Source: an uncultured bacterium (GTDB taxonomy: Bacteria; Cyanobacteriota; Vampirovibrionia; Gastranaerophilales; Gastranaerophilaceae). From it: a stretch of DNA of 64,000 bases. Shown piece after piece: positions 41,749 through 49,708 of this stretch. Location: positions 16,210 through 80,209 of the forward strand of contig CASDVM010000040.1 in assembly GCA_949284415.1 (NCBI GenBank), in the 5' to 3' direction. The position numbers were made by a program, and so were the translations under genes. A model generated the notes under the pieces. The model searched no databases. It saw nothing but the letters and a program-made list of their open reading frames with translations, and was not told where the DNA came from. Within the stretch, counting starts at the first letter, position 1. Each line of letters opens with the position of its first letter.

Positions 41749-42915
41749 ATGATAATGATTGAAGATATAAGAAAAGAACATGAACTTGTTGATTTGTTCT
41801 GCAGCCTTGCAGAAGTTTCTTCGCCTTCAATGCATGAAGAAAAAGTCGCCGAATGGATTAAAAACTACTGCGATAATGAAGGAATTGACTGCAGATTTGA
41901 TGACTTTAAAAATGTAATTATAAATATTCCTGCAACAGACAATTCAAAAGAACCTCTGATGCTGTCTGCCCACATGGATGTAATTGGGGACGACAGCCCC
42001 GTTAAAACCTATGTTGATGAAAACGGATTTATTCACGCAATAGACAGAACTCTAGGCGGAGATGATAAAGCAGGGGTTGCAAATGCGCTTTATTTTGCAA
42101 AAAACCTTACGAAATCAACAATGATGCATGGCGGTCTGGAAGTTATGTTTACCCGCGATGAAGAAAACGGGCTTTCAGGTATAAGAAATGCAAACCTTAA
42201 AAACTTTAAATCAAAATACGTTCTGGTGCTCGACAGCGACACATTAGGCCAGTGCGAAGTTTCAGGAGCAAGCTATACTTTAGCTAAAATAAAAGTTCAC
42301 AGCTTTAAAGGCGGTCATTCAGGCATTGATATCGGCGACAAAACCCGCGCAAATGCCGCAAAACTTATTGCTGATTTAATATCAACTCTTCCGCAGGGTG
42401 TTTTCTATGAAGAGGAAGGAACCGTTATAACCTCCTGCAACTTAGGCGGGATTTCTGCAGGTGATATCAACGTTACGAATATTATTAATACTGATGCTGA
42501 AGTCAGCTACTCAATCAGAAGCTCAAGCAGAAAAAAAGAAGAAGAATTAAAAAATAAAATGACGCTTACGGTTGATGAATTTAATATTAAAAATAAAGAT
42601 ATTGCAAAAGCCGCAATAGAATTTGAAGAGCATCTGCCTCCGTTTGAAAAATCCGATGATGATTATATCCCGATACTTTTTGAAGCTTCTGCAAGAAAAG
42701 CAGGTGTAGAACCTGATATAACATCATTCCACGCAGGAGCGGAAACTCATATTTACGCAAACGAAACAAATGCGAATAATGACAAATTTGTACCTTATTT
42801 GTTAGGTCTTGCAACTGTTTGCAATATGCATTCAAAAAATGAGTATCTGGATTACAAATCAATGCTCCAGGGGCAGGAAGTTTTAAAAGAACTTTTTAAA
42901 GCGTTTAATGCGTAA
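41749..42915 (+). CDS. M20-family peptidase (tripeptidase T-like)
   Basis: Dizinc aminopeptidase/tripeptidase of 388 residues. Metal-site motifs are LMLSAHMDVIGDD (His, Asp), LGGDDKAGVANAL (Asp), MFTRDEENGLSG (Glu-Glu), VLVLDSDTLGQ (Asp), and HAGAETHIY near the C-terminus. The dimerisation domain lies around residues 180-290 (KVHSFKGGHSGIDIGDKTRA). It is closest to PepT-like cytosolic peptidases that degrade peptides from uptake or turnover. GAGAGG lies about 8 bases before the ATG. Confidence 0.9.
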   Translation: MIMIEDIRKEHELVDLFCSLAEVSSPSMHEEKVAEWIKNYCDNEGIDCRFDDFKNVIINIPATDNSKEPLMLSAHMDVIGDDSPVKTYVDENGFIHAIDRTLGGDDKAGVANALYFAKNLTKSTMMHGGLEVMFTRDEENGLSGIRNANLKNFKSKYVLVLDSDTLGQCEVSGASYTLAKIKVHSFKGGHSGIDIGDKTRANAAKLIADLISTLPQGVFYEEEGTVITSCNLGGISAGDINVTNIINTDAEVSYSIRSSSRKKEEELKNKMTLTVDEFNIKNKDIAKAAIEFEEHLPPFEKSDDDYIPILFEASARKAGVEPDITSFHAGAETHIYANETNANNDKFVPYLLGLATVCNMHSKNEYLDYKSMLQGQEVLKELFKAFNA

Positions 42916-43137
42916 TCTAAAAGATCGCGGAATAAATCCGCGATGACACATATTTTGACCATCGCGTTATTTATACCTATTATCCGACAGGACAGCGATG
43001 ACATTAAATATTGTGTCATAGAATGTTTATTCCTATTATCCGGAAGGAGCGCAACAATATTAAATTATTCTGTCATCGCGCAACAGGTGCGCGATCTTAC
43101 TAATTCCGCGAAAACATGAACCGATAAGAATCATTAC
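42916..43137. repeat. Repeat cluster with two 26-nt palindromic elements and a 56-bp spaced direct repeat
   Basis: Element copy 5 lies at 42922-42947 (plus), with a perfect 8-bp stem ATCGCGGA/TCCGCGAT. Copy 6 lies at 43072-43097 (minus), core CGCGCACC...TGCGCGA. Between them TTATACCTATTATCCG (42971-42986) and TTATTCCTATTATCCG (43027-43042) begin two diverged repeats, each ending ...TGTCAT. The array lies between two convergent genes and holds no coding sequence. Confidence 0.72.
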
Positions 43138-44976
43138 TTATGAAAAAGCTTTGAAAGAACGTTCAATATTTTTGTCAATTGTATTTTTGATAGATTCATA
43201 TTCTGTCTGCAGGGCATTATGCTCTGTATCAAGTTTTTTCAAATCCTGATCATATTTTTTATCTTTATTTTCTATTTCTGTCATTGTATTTTTGTATTTG
43301 ACTTCGGCTAGTGCAATGGCAGTTTCATCTTCCTGAGACTTCAAATCTGCTGCATTGGTATAAATTATTGAAACCCAGTCATAAGTACCTATTTCAGGAT
43401 ACTTTTCAGAGCCTTCTTCCGAAAATGATGCCTGCTCCATAGTCAATATACCGTGTTCTAAGGCAAATTGAAGCCATTCGGAATTATTAATAAGATTTTC
43501 ATCCAACTCTTTGTAATTATTGCTGTTTTTAGTACCGTCATCATTGGTTTTGCCTCCGCCCATGCGGTAATAAAGGTTGACATACCACTGGTAACGCGAA
43601 TCGTTTTTATCAGGAATTTCTTTTTGAGGGATAGATCCTATTGCATCTGTTAAATATTTCAAAGATGTCTTACAATCATTTTTCCAGCCCTCTAATTCTC
43701 TTATGAAAGAGTCATACTCTACCTGCCAGGCATCAATTTGTGATTGTTTCTCTGCATTAACTTTCTCTTGCAATGTTGACAAAGATGTATAAATATCTTG
43801 CCATTCACTGAACAACTCACTTTCAGATTTAACAGAAGCCGCTGAATCAATTGAATATCTGGTATTGTTTAATTCTGTAGTATTAGAACCTATTGCATTC
43901 GTGTTTAAATAATTGATGACATCACAATATAAGTCCTGTATACGTTCGATCATCTCATTTACAGCCTGATATTGAGTATTAGACTGTAAAGCATCCAGCA
44001 GATTCTCGGAGGAATTGGTATCCGGAAACTTATAATTTGTTAAAGAAATATAATCATAATCAAGGTCATTACTATTTCCTGTTTTATCAATAGTAATACT
44101 ACCGTCAGAATTTGTTATTACAGTATCTTCATTAGTTCCAAATCCATTTTTACCCCATATTAAAGCTGCTAAGTTATGTTCCATATGCCCTATTCCTGCA
44201 GTGGTAGCAGATACGGAATTATAACACTGGCTATCATTATAGTCAGCAACTAATGTTGCAAAATCAGGTACTTCAACAAGTGGTTTATCTCCAAAATCCC
44301 ACTCCGGAGGATTTGAAACAATAGTAAGATAATTATTTAACAATCCGCCTATATTACCAGACTGGCCCAGATTATTAATATAATCCGCAATAAAGCCGGA
44401 ATTACCAACCCCCAAATCAGACCAATTATTATATGCAGTGCTGTTTGACAGATCTATATTATCAATCCACTCGCTTGTTTGATTTGTAAAACTATTAATA
44501 TATGTATTGTTTATGTAATCAGCTGCTTCATCATTATCCTGATCTGCCATAAAACTTTTATATTCATCACCGAAAATCTCATTTAATACCTCTGCATATT
44601 TCGGATTATCTGTTTTTTCGATACCATAGCTGTATAAATATTCGGTTAAAGAATTTGATGCTTCGTACTTTTTAATATCAGAACCGTTAAGCATAATCTG
44701 ACCTGAAGAATTTACCAGAGAATACTGATTTTTCAAATCGCCGTAAGATAACAATATATTTGCAGTCAAATTTTGATAGCTCAAAGTGCCATCCTCGGCG
44801 TATGAACCATACATTAACTGCGTAGAATTTAATGCTTCCATATAAGCCTGACTGGCCTCTTTGGATTCGGTTGCCAGACGTAATTTGGAATTTGTTATGG
44901 TTTGTGAACGCAATTCATTATTACTCAGTCTTGAGGTAATACTTAATAATCTTGCCTGTCCTGCTGACATTCCCAT
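43138..44976 (-). CDS. MGMSAGQAR-type surface/filament-like protein, unknown function
   Basis: A 612-residue protein. The N-terminus MGMSAGQARLLSITSRLSNN continues with ELRSQTITNSKLRLATESKE; it is an amphipathic helical region reminiscent of flagellin-like or hook-associated helices. The centre is Asn/Asp/Ser/Thr-rich and variable, with DNDEAADYINN and NTNAIGSNTTELNN. The C-terminal ~60 residues form a coiled coil (DKKYDQDLKKLDTEHNALQT ... IDKNIERSFKAFS). The two helical ends could pair as in axial filament proteins; this is structural inference. No signal peptide and no enzymatic motif. No motility genes are in the window. Confidence 0.65.
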   Translation of the reverse strand: MGMSAGQARLLSITSRLSNNELRSQTITNSKLRLATESKEASQAYMEALNSTQLMYGSYAEDGTLSYQNLTANILLSYGDLKNQYSLVNSSGQIMLNGSDIKKYEASNSLTEYLYSYGIEKTDNPKYAEVLNEIFGDEYKSFMADQDNDEAADYINNTYINSFTNQTSEWIDNIDLSNSTAYNNWSDLGVGNSGFIADYINNLGQSGNIGGLLNNYLTIVSNPPEWDFGDKPLVEVPDFATLVADYNDSQCYNSVSATTAGIGHMEHNLAALIWGKNGFGTNEDTVITNSDGSITIDKTGNSNDLDYDYISLTNYKFPDTNSSENLLDALQSNTQYQAVNEMIERIQDLYCDVINYLNTNAIGSNTTELNNTRYSIDSAASVKSESELFSEWQDIYTSLSTLQEKVNAEKQSQIDAWQVEYDSFIRELEGWKNDCKTSLKYLTDAIGSIPQKEIPDKNDSRYQWYVNLYYRMGGGKTNDDGTKNSNNYKELDENLINNSEWLQFALEHGILTMEQASFSEEGSEKYPEIGTYDWVSIIYTNAADLKSQEDETAIALAEVKYKNTMTEIENKDKKYDQDLKKLDTEHNALQTEYESIKNTIDKNIERSFKAFS

Positions 44977-45108
44977 AATTGATACATTAATCCTTTCTGC
45001 ATAGGTTTAACGTCATATTTTATATATTTCTTTAATGAAAAACACTTTTTGTAACAAAATATTACATAACCACTCTCTGATATTTACAGCTTCACTCAGT
45101 TCAACCGT

Positions 45109-45144
45109 AAATCTTTTCTCTCCCCCTAAGGAGAGAAAAGATTT
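45109..45144. repeat. GA-rich hairpin element (TCTCTCC class)
   Basis: A perfect 15-bp stem AAATCTTTTCTCTCC/GGAGAGAAAAGATTT has a 6-nt loop. It lies in the gap 44977-45252 between two minus-strand genes. Any short open frame across this region is an effect of the palindrome. Confidence 0.72.
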
Positions 45145-45196
45145 GTTAATGAACGCAGTGAGTTTAAAAATCTTAGAGAGGGTTTTTATATGCAAC

Positions 45197-45228
45197 AAAA
45201 AAGTCCGGTTGAATTAACCGGACTTTTT
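45197..45228. terminator. Bidirectional intrinsic terminator
   Basis: AAAAAGTCCGGTT and AACCGGACTTTTT pair over 13 bp around GAATT, flanked by A- and T-tracts. It terminates the lytic transglycosylase gene on the minus strand. Confidence 0.88.
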
Positions 45229-45252
45229 GATTTTTTAACAAACTCTCTTGTG

Positions 45253-45894
45253 TTAAATTGCAACAGTAAGCGTTTCTAATTTCAGCTGAATTGGTTTTTC
45301 TTCCAAGACTTCTACCTGCAAATCTTTTGTATCGACTACCTTTGATGCAGGTTTTCCGACTGATGCTTTAGGTGCAACGGCTTTTGGTTTTTGTGCCGTA
45401 TAAATACCTTGTTTTGCTTTTACGACTACCGGATCAGGGTTTGTTTTCTGCCTTTTCACATCGGTCATAATTTTGCTTACAAAGCGTCTTGTTTCTCCGT
45501 ATGGAGGGACTGCATTGTACTTTTTCACATTGCCGGGTCCTGCATTGTAAGCAGCCAGAGCCAGTTCTACAGAGCCGAACATATTATACATCTTTTTATA
45601 ATATGTAATCCCTGCTTTAATATTTTCGTTAAGCAGATAAGGATTATACCCCATTCTTCTTGCGGTTGAAGGCATTAACTGAAATACACCGACCGCACCG
45701 TGTGCACTTCTTGCTTCGTGGCGGAATCCTGATTCTGTACGCGCAATGCTCAATGCAATTGCAGGATCCACACCCATTTCAATAGCATGTTTTACTATTG
45801 TGGCTTTTACAGAGTTTACGTCAGCTGCCTGACTTTGTGCATTATTAAAAAACACACATAACAGTGCAAAAGTTAACAGTAACAATTTTTTCAA
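45253..45894 (-). CDS. Lytic transglycosylase (SLT domain)
   Basis: Cleaves peptidoglycan strands between MurNAc and GlcNAc with anhydro-bond formation. The 213-residue protein starts at a TTG at 45894, chosen because AGAGG precedes it and it begins the signal peptide (M)KKLLLLTFALLCVFFNNAQS. The catalytic Glu is in SIARTESGFRHEARSAHGAV and is followed by GVFQLMPSTARRMGYNP and LAAYNAGPGNVKKYN. The C-terminal tail is Lys/Val/Pro-rich and may bind the wall. It probably acts in the periplasm in wall turnover or assembly of cell-spanning machines such as pili. Confidence 0.92.
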   Translation of the reverse strand: MKKLLLLTFALLCVFFNNAQSQAADVNSVKATIVKHAIEMGVDPAIALSIARTESGFRHEARSAHGAVGVFQLMPSTARRMGYNPYLLNENIKAGITYYKKMYNMFGSVELALAAYNAGPGNVKKYNAVPPYGETRRFVSKIMTDVKRQKTNPDPVVVKAKQGIYTAQKPKAVAPKASVGKPASKVVDTKDLQVEVLEEKPIQLKLETLTVAI

Positions 45895-46198
45895 AATGTA
45901 ATCCTCTACGTTGTAAATTGAAATCCTTAAAAATTCCCTAACGATTTGTTTCTTCAACAAAATCAAAAACTTTTAAGAATGATTATATAAACAATATATT
46001 ACAAAAAAATAAAATTTCAACCCCCGAATTAAAAATTTGCAAAAGTAATACCGGCTCAACGACTGATATTACAGGCTTTAAAGTGTATTTCAAACAATTG
46101 TTAAGATTATAATTTTTTCATTTTTTCACAGGATATTTTTTCTTTTTTATGCTAATATTTTAATGGTTATTTGAAATAAAACGAGAGGACAAAATATT

Positions 46199-47002
46199 AT
46201 GGAAAATAAAAAATTGGCAGATATCGGTGTATTTGGAGGTTCTGGATTTTACAAATTTCTTGACAATATTGAAGAAGTCAGGGTTGAAACACCATACGGG
46301 ATGCCGAGCGACAGTCTGTTTATAGGTACTGTCGGAGAGCATAAAGTTGCATTTATGCCCCGCCATGGAAGATCTCATACTATTTTGCCTCACTTAATAA
46401 ATTACAGAGCTAACGTATGGGCTATGAAACATATAGGCTGCGAGAGAGTAATATCTCCTTGTGCTGCCGGAAGTTTACAAAAACACGTAAAACCGGGAGA
46501 TTTTGTAATCTGCGATCAGTTTGTTGACTGGACTGACGGCAGAAAAACCACATTCTTTGAAGGTCCGATTGTTACGCACCCATCGGCAGCCGAAACTTAC
46601 TGCCCTGAACTCAGACAGCTTGCAATAAAAACAGGCAGAGAATTAGGCATAACCGTTCATGAGCAGGGAACTGTGGTTGTAATAAACGGTCCGAGATTTT
46701 CAACAAAAGCAGAATCTAAATTCTTTACAAATCAGGGCTGGGAAGTTATCAATATGACAGCTTTTCCTGAAGCTTATCTTGTCAAAGAAATGGATATGTG
46801 CCCGTTGAATATTTCATTAATAACTGATTATGATGCCGGACTTGTAGGTGATGTTCCGCCGGTTTCTCACCATGAAGTTATTGAAGTATTCAATTCAAAT
46901 GTCGCAAATTTGAAAAATCTGCTCTTCAAGATGATTGAAAATATTCCTTCAGAGAGAAACAATTGTAAATGTGCTGATACTAAAAAAAGTTCACAGCTAT
47001 AA
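46199..47002 (+). CDS. mtnP: S-methyl-5'-thioadenosine phosphorylase
   Basis: Phosphorolyses methylthioadenosine to adenine and methylthioribose 1-phosphate, salvaging by-products of polyamine and homoserine lactone synthesis. The 267-residue PNP-family protein contains IGVFGGSGFYKFLDNI, PRHGRSHTILPHLINYRANV and GPRFSTKAESKFF; NMTAFPEAYLVKEMDMC and ITDYDAGLVGDVP form the purine site. The Cys tail CKCADTKKSSQ is unusual. Preceding 230 bp (45967-46198) contain no gene. AGAGGAC precedes the ATG. yggT follows after 15 bp. Confidence 0.93.
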   Translation: MENKKLADIGVFGGSGFYKFLDNIEEVRVETPYGMPSDSLFIGTVGEHKVAFMPRHGRSHTILPHLINYRANVWAMKHIGCERVISPCAAGSLQKHVKPGDFVICDQFVDWTDGRKTTFFEGPIVTHPSAAETYCPELRQLAIKTGRELGITVHEQGTVVVINGPRFSTKAESKFFTNQGWEVINMTAFPEAYLVKEMDMCPLNISLITDYDAGLVGDVPPVSHHEVIEVFNSNVANLKNLLFKMIENIPSERNNCKCADTKKSSQL

Positions 47003-47017
47003 AAAAACGGGTGAATT

Positions 47018-47287
47018 ATGACAGATAATTTGATTTTTGTAACAAACAGCTTTTTTCAAATATATTTCCTGCTGATTTTAGCAAGATGTTTTTTAAGTTT
47101 TATTCCCAGCATAAACTGGTACAAACAGCCGTTTGAAGGGATAAAAGATGCAACAGACTTATATTTGAATTTATTCAGAAGGCTTGTTCCGCCCATAGGA
47201 GGGTTAGATTTTTCGCCTATCATTGCTGTAATTGTTTTACAGATTCTAAATTATTTGATCATATTTGTTCTTTTCCAGTTCAAATAA
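47018..47287 (+). CDS. YggT-family membrane protein
   Basis: An 89-residue protein with two hydrophobic helices (FQIYFLLILARCFLSFIPSI and ISPIIAVIVLQILNYLIIF in the form DFSPIIAVIVLQILNYLIIF). The central RRLVPPIGGLDFSPIIA is the YggT signature. Members are linked to osmotic or cell-division functions in bacteria and plastids. It overlaps the convergent kinase-like gene by 42 bp at the 3' ends, which is unusually long. Confidence 0.85.
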   Translation: MTDNLIFVTNSFFQIYFLLILARCFLSFIPSINWYKQPFEGIKDATDLYLNLFRRLVPPIGGLDFSPIIAVIVLQILNYLIIFVLFQFK

Positions 47288-48277
47288 TTTTACAGCTTCT
47301 TCAAGATCGGATTTATATTTTTGCACTTGAAATAATGTAAGAGCCATCTCTATTTTATCTCTGTGCGGAGTTTTGGGGTTGGCTATTTTTGCATTAAGAT
47401 TCTCAATTAAGTCATTCAAATCTTTTTCGGAATTTCTATGGACAAGTTTTTTAAAATATTTCATAATAACTTTATCTTTTATAAAACCCGGGAATTTAAT
47501 ACATCCTCCGACATCGTATATTTTACCGTTAATCGGCTCATTTGTCGTATCGGTATAAAATATTTTGAAAACATTGTCCAGATCCAGCGGTGCAGTAGTT
47601 TTTGGAGCTTTTTGGTCGGCTAATTCCGTTAGAGAATATCCGTGCTCCAAATCTGACACATAATGTCTTGTAAACTGTGTTTTGTCAAGCTTATGACCTG
47701 CAATATTTTTCAAATAAGTCCAAAAGTTTGCCTCTGCATAAACACCCTGCGAATTTGACAAATCTTTCAAGGGACATTTTATATTATGAAATACTTTGAA
47801 CGCTTTATCATGCATAATTCTTGTTTTAGTTTGTTTGTCATACATTATAAATTTATAAACATTCCCCCAGCAGCCCCGATCAATATAAGAGAGTGAAATT
47901 TTAATATTATCGGGCAGTATGCCTTGCATAAGCTTATTAAAAAATTTTGTAAAATCATTCTCCAATAATTTTAAATTTTTCGGTTCAAGATCATTAAAAT
48001 CATAATTAATAATATTATTTTTTTTACATTCTTTATAGCAGGCTCGTAAATATTTTGTCATATTTGACATTGCTTTATAAAAAAGCTTTATGTTTCGTTT
48101 TCTGTCTTTAGCATCCCAAAGCTCAATTATTTCATGAGGGAGATTACCTGCTATTTTACATTTTGCATCCGGCACAAACGAATCATAGGTTTTGTACCCG
48201 TAATCTGCCTTAAAAAATCTTTTAAGTCGCGATGGGTAGCATTTTTCATAATTAATTTTCGGAACTTTATTCAGCAT
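47246..48277 (-). CDS. Putative kinase-like fold protein of unknown function
   Basis: A 343-residue protein. YIDRGCWGNVYKFIMYD around residues 130-147 resembles a kinase glycine-rich loop (GxxGxV), and HDKAFKVFHN supplies an AxK-like lysine 19 residues later. YAEANFWTYLKNIAG could be helix C with its Glu, and KIYDVGGCIKFPGF has a DxG-like Asp-Val-Gly. I cannot see a clear catalytic HxD loop, so it may be an atypical or inactive kinase, or the resemblance may be chance. The N-terminus is uncertain: ATG at 48277 is chosen (weak GGA upstream) and another lies at 48286. The 3' end overlaps yggT by 42 bp. Confidence 0.55.
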   Translation of the reverse strand: MLNKVPKINYEKCYPSRLKRFFKADYGYKTYDSFVPDAKCKIAGNLPHEIIELWDAKDRKRNIKLFYKAMSNMTKYLRACYKECKKNNIINYDFNDLEPKNLKLLENDFTKFFNKLMQGILPDNIKISLSYIDRGCWGNVYKFIMYDKQTKTRIMHDKAFKVFHNIKCPLKDLSNSQGVYAEANFWTYLKNIAGHKLDKTQFTRHYVSDLEHGYSLTELADQKAPKTTAPLDLDNVFKIFYTDTTNEPINGKIYDVGGCIKFPGFIKDKVIMKYFKKLVHRNSEKDLNDLIENLNAKIANPKTPHRDKIEMALTLFQVQKYKSDLEEAVKLFELEKNKYDQII

Positions 48278-48363
48278 AATTTCCATAAAGCATGTGAATA
48301 TTGAAAATTGACAAAATATCAAAAAGCTTGTAAAAAAAGTTAACTTAATATATAATTCGGATT

Positions 48364-49707
48364 ATGAAAATGGTGATTTACGGTGCTACGGAAATCGGTT
48401 GTCTGCTTGCAACAGAGTTTTTCGAAGACCATGACATAACAATAATTGATAAAGATGAAAACAGATCTGATGAATTTGACAAGCTGGACATCAGTTTTGT
48501 TGAAGGCAATGCATCAAGCATTGATGTTTTAAACAGCGCAGATATAAAAAATGCTGATATATTTATCGCCTGCACTGCAATTGATGAAGCAAATATTGTT
48601 GCCTGCCTTTCCGCTAAAAAGTTCGGCGGTGTCAGGACTATCTGCTTTGTTAGCAGAGAAGAATACAAAAAAACTTTAAATTTTGAAAAAAATAATGCAA
48701 ATTTCTGTGATTTCTTTATAGATTATATTATTTGGCCTGAAGAATTGTTAACTCAGGATATTTTCAGAATTGTAACCGTTGCCCATGCTCTTGATGTTGA
48801 AAATTTTGCGGACGGCAGAGCAAGACTCCTTGAATACAAAGTAAAATCCTTCCACCCTATTGTCGGCAAAAAGGTTAAAGACTGCGGATTTACAAAAAAT
48901 ACGCTTATGGTCGGTCTTACAAGAGAGTGCGAGCTTTTTATTCCCAACGGCGATACGGAAATTCAAGAGGGTGATAAGCTTATATTTATGGGCACACCGC
49001 ATTCTCTGGACATATTAGCAGGAACATTCTTCCATGAAAAAGAAATCGTTAAATCCGCAGCAATAATCGGCGGCGGCAATGTCGGCATGATGCTTGCCAG
49101 ATCACTTGAAAAACTAAAAATTAAAACAAAAGTAATTGAAAAAGATTATGACAGATGCAAATTTCTGGCAGAAGAGCTTTCTAATACGCTTGTTATAAAC
49201 GGAGACGGAACAAATCTCAAACTTCTTGACGAAGAGGAAATAGGCTCTGCCGATGTAGTGATAAGCGTTACAAATAATGACGAAAAAAATCTTCTCTGCT
49301 CGCTTCTTGCAAAGCAGTTAGGAGTGAAACGCGTAATTGCAAGAGTGGCAAAAGTTGTTAATATTCCGCTTTTTGAAAAAGTAGGTATTGATATTGCCGT
49401 ATCTCCAAAAAATTCTGCGATAAATGAAGTTAAAAATGATTTACAGGAAAATGATGTCGATATCCTTGCGACAGTCGAACAGGGACAGGGAGAAGTATTA
49501 GAAATATCAGTTCTTCCCGAATTTAACGGCAAAAAGGTTATGGAATTAAAATTCCCTGCGCGCGCAATTATCGGTGTAATATTGAGGCGGAATAACAATA
49601 TCATTATTCCGTACGGTGAAACTCAAATATACACAGACGATATTCTTATAATATTTACGACATCAGAAAATGCTCAGGAAATAAAAGAATTTTTTAAGGT
49701 AAAGTGA
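48364..49707 (+). CDS. trkA: Trk system potassium uptake protein TrkA
   Basis: Cytoplasmic NAD(H)-binding regulator of the TrkH K+ channel. The 447-residue protein has two tandem RCK units. Each has an RCK-N Rossmann fold (GATEIGCLLATEFFEDHDIT; AAIIGGGNVGMMLARSLEKL) and an RCK-C domain (LECKVKSFHP-like region near 160; EISVLPEFNGKKVMELKFPA near 370). The first glycine motif is degenerate (GATEIG), the second intact (GGGNVG). trkH follows after 1 bp, a classical trkAH operon. Divergent from the kinase-like gene. Confidence 0.95.
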   Translation: MKMVIYGATEIGCLLATEFFEDHDITIIDKDENRSDEFDKLDISFVEGNASSIDVLNSADIKNADIFIACTAIDEANIVACLSAKKFGGVRTICFVSREEYKKTLNFEKNNANFCDFFIDYIIWPEELLTQDIFRIVTVAHALDVENFADGRARLLEYKVKSFHPIVGKKVKDCGFTKNTLMVGLTRECELFIPNGDTEIQEGDKLIFMGTPHSLDILAGTFFHEKEIVKSAAIIGGGNVGMMLARSLEKLKIKTKVIEKDYDRCKFLAEELSNTLVINGDGTNLKLLDEEEIGSADVVISVTNNDEKNLLCSLLAKQLGVKRVIARVAKVVNIPLFEKVGIDIAVSPKNSAINEVKNDLQENDVDILATVEQGQGEVLEISVLPEFNGKKVMELKFPARAIIGVILRRNNNIIIPYGETQIYTDDILIIFTTSENAQEIKEFFKVK

Positions 49708-49708
49708 T

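Noticed and set aside
42916..43137. CRISPR-like array
   Set aside because: The repeats are palindromic and diverged, with no regular spacers and no cas genes.
45035..45217. Short open frame across the palindrome before the lytic transglycosylase gene
   Set aside because: It is produced by a 15-bp inverted repeat and the terminator stem, with no protein-like composition.
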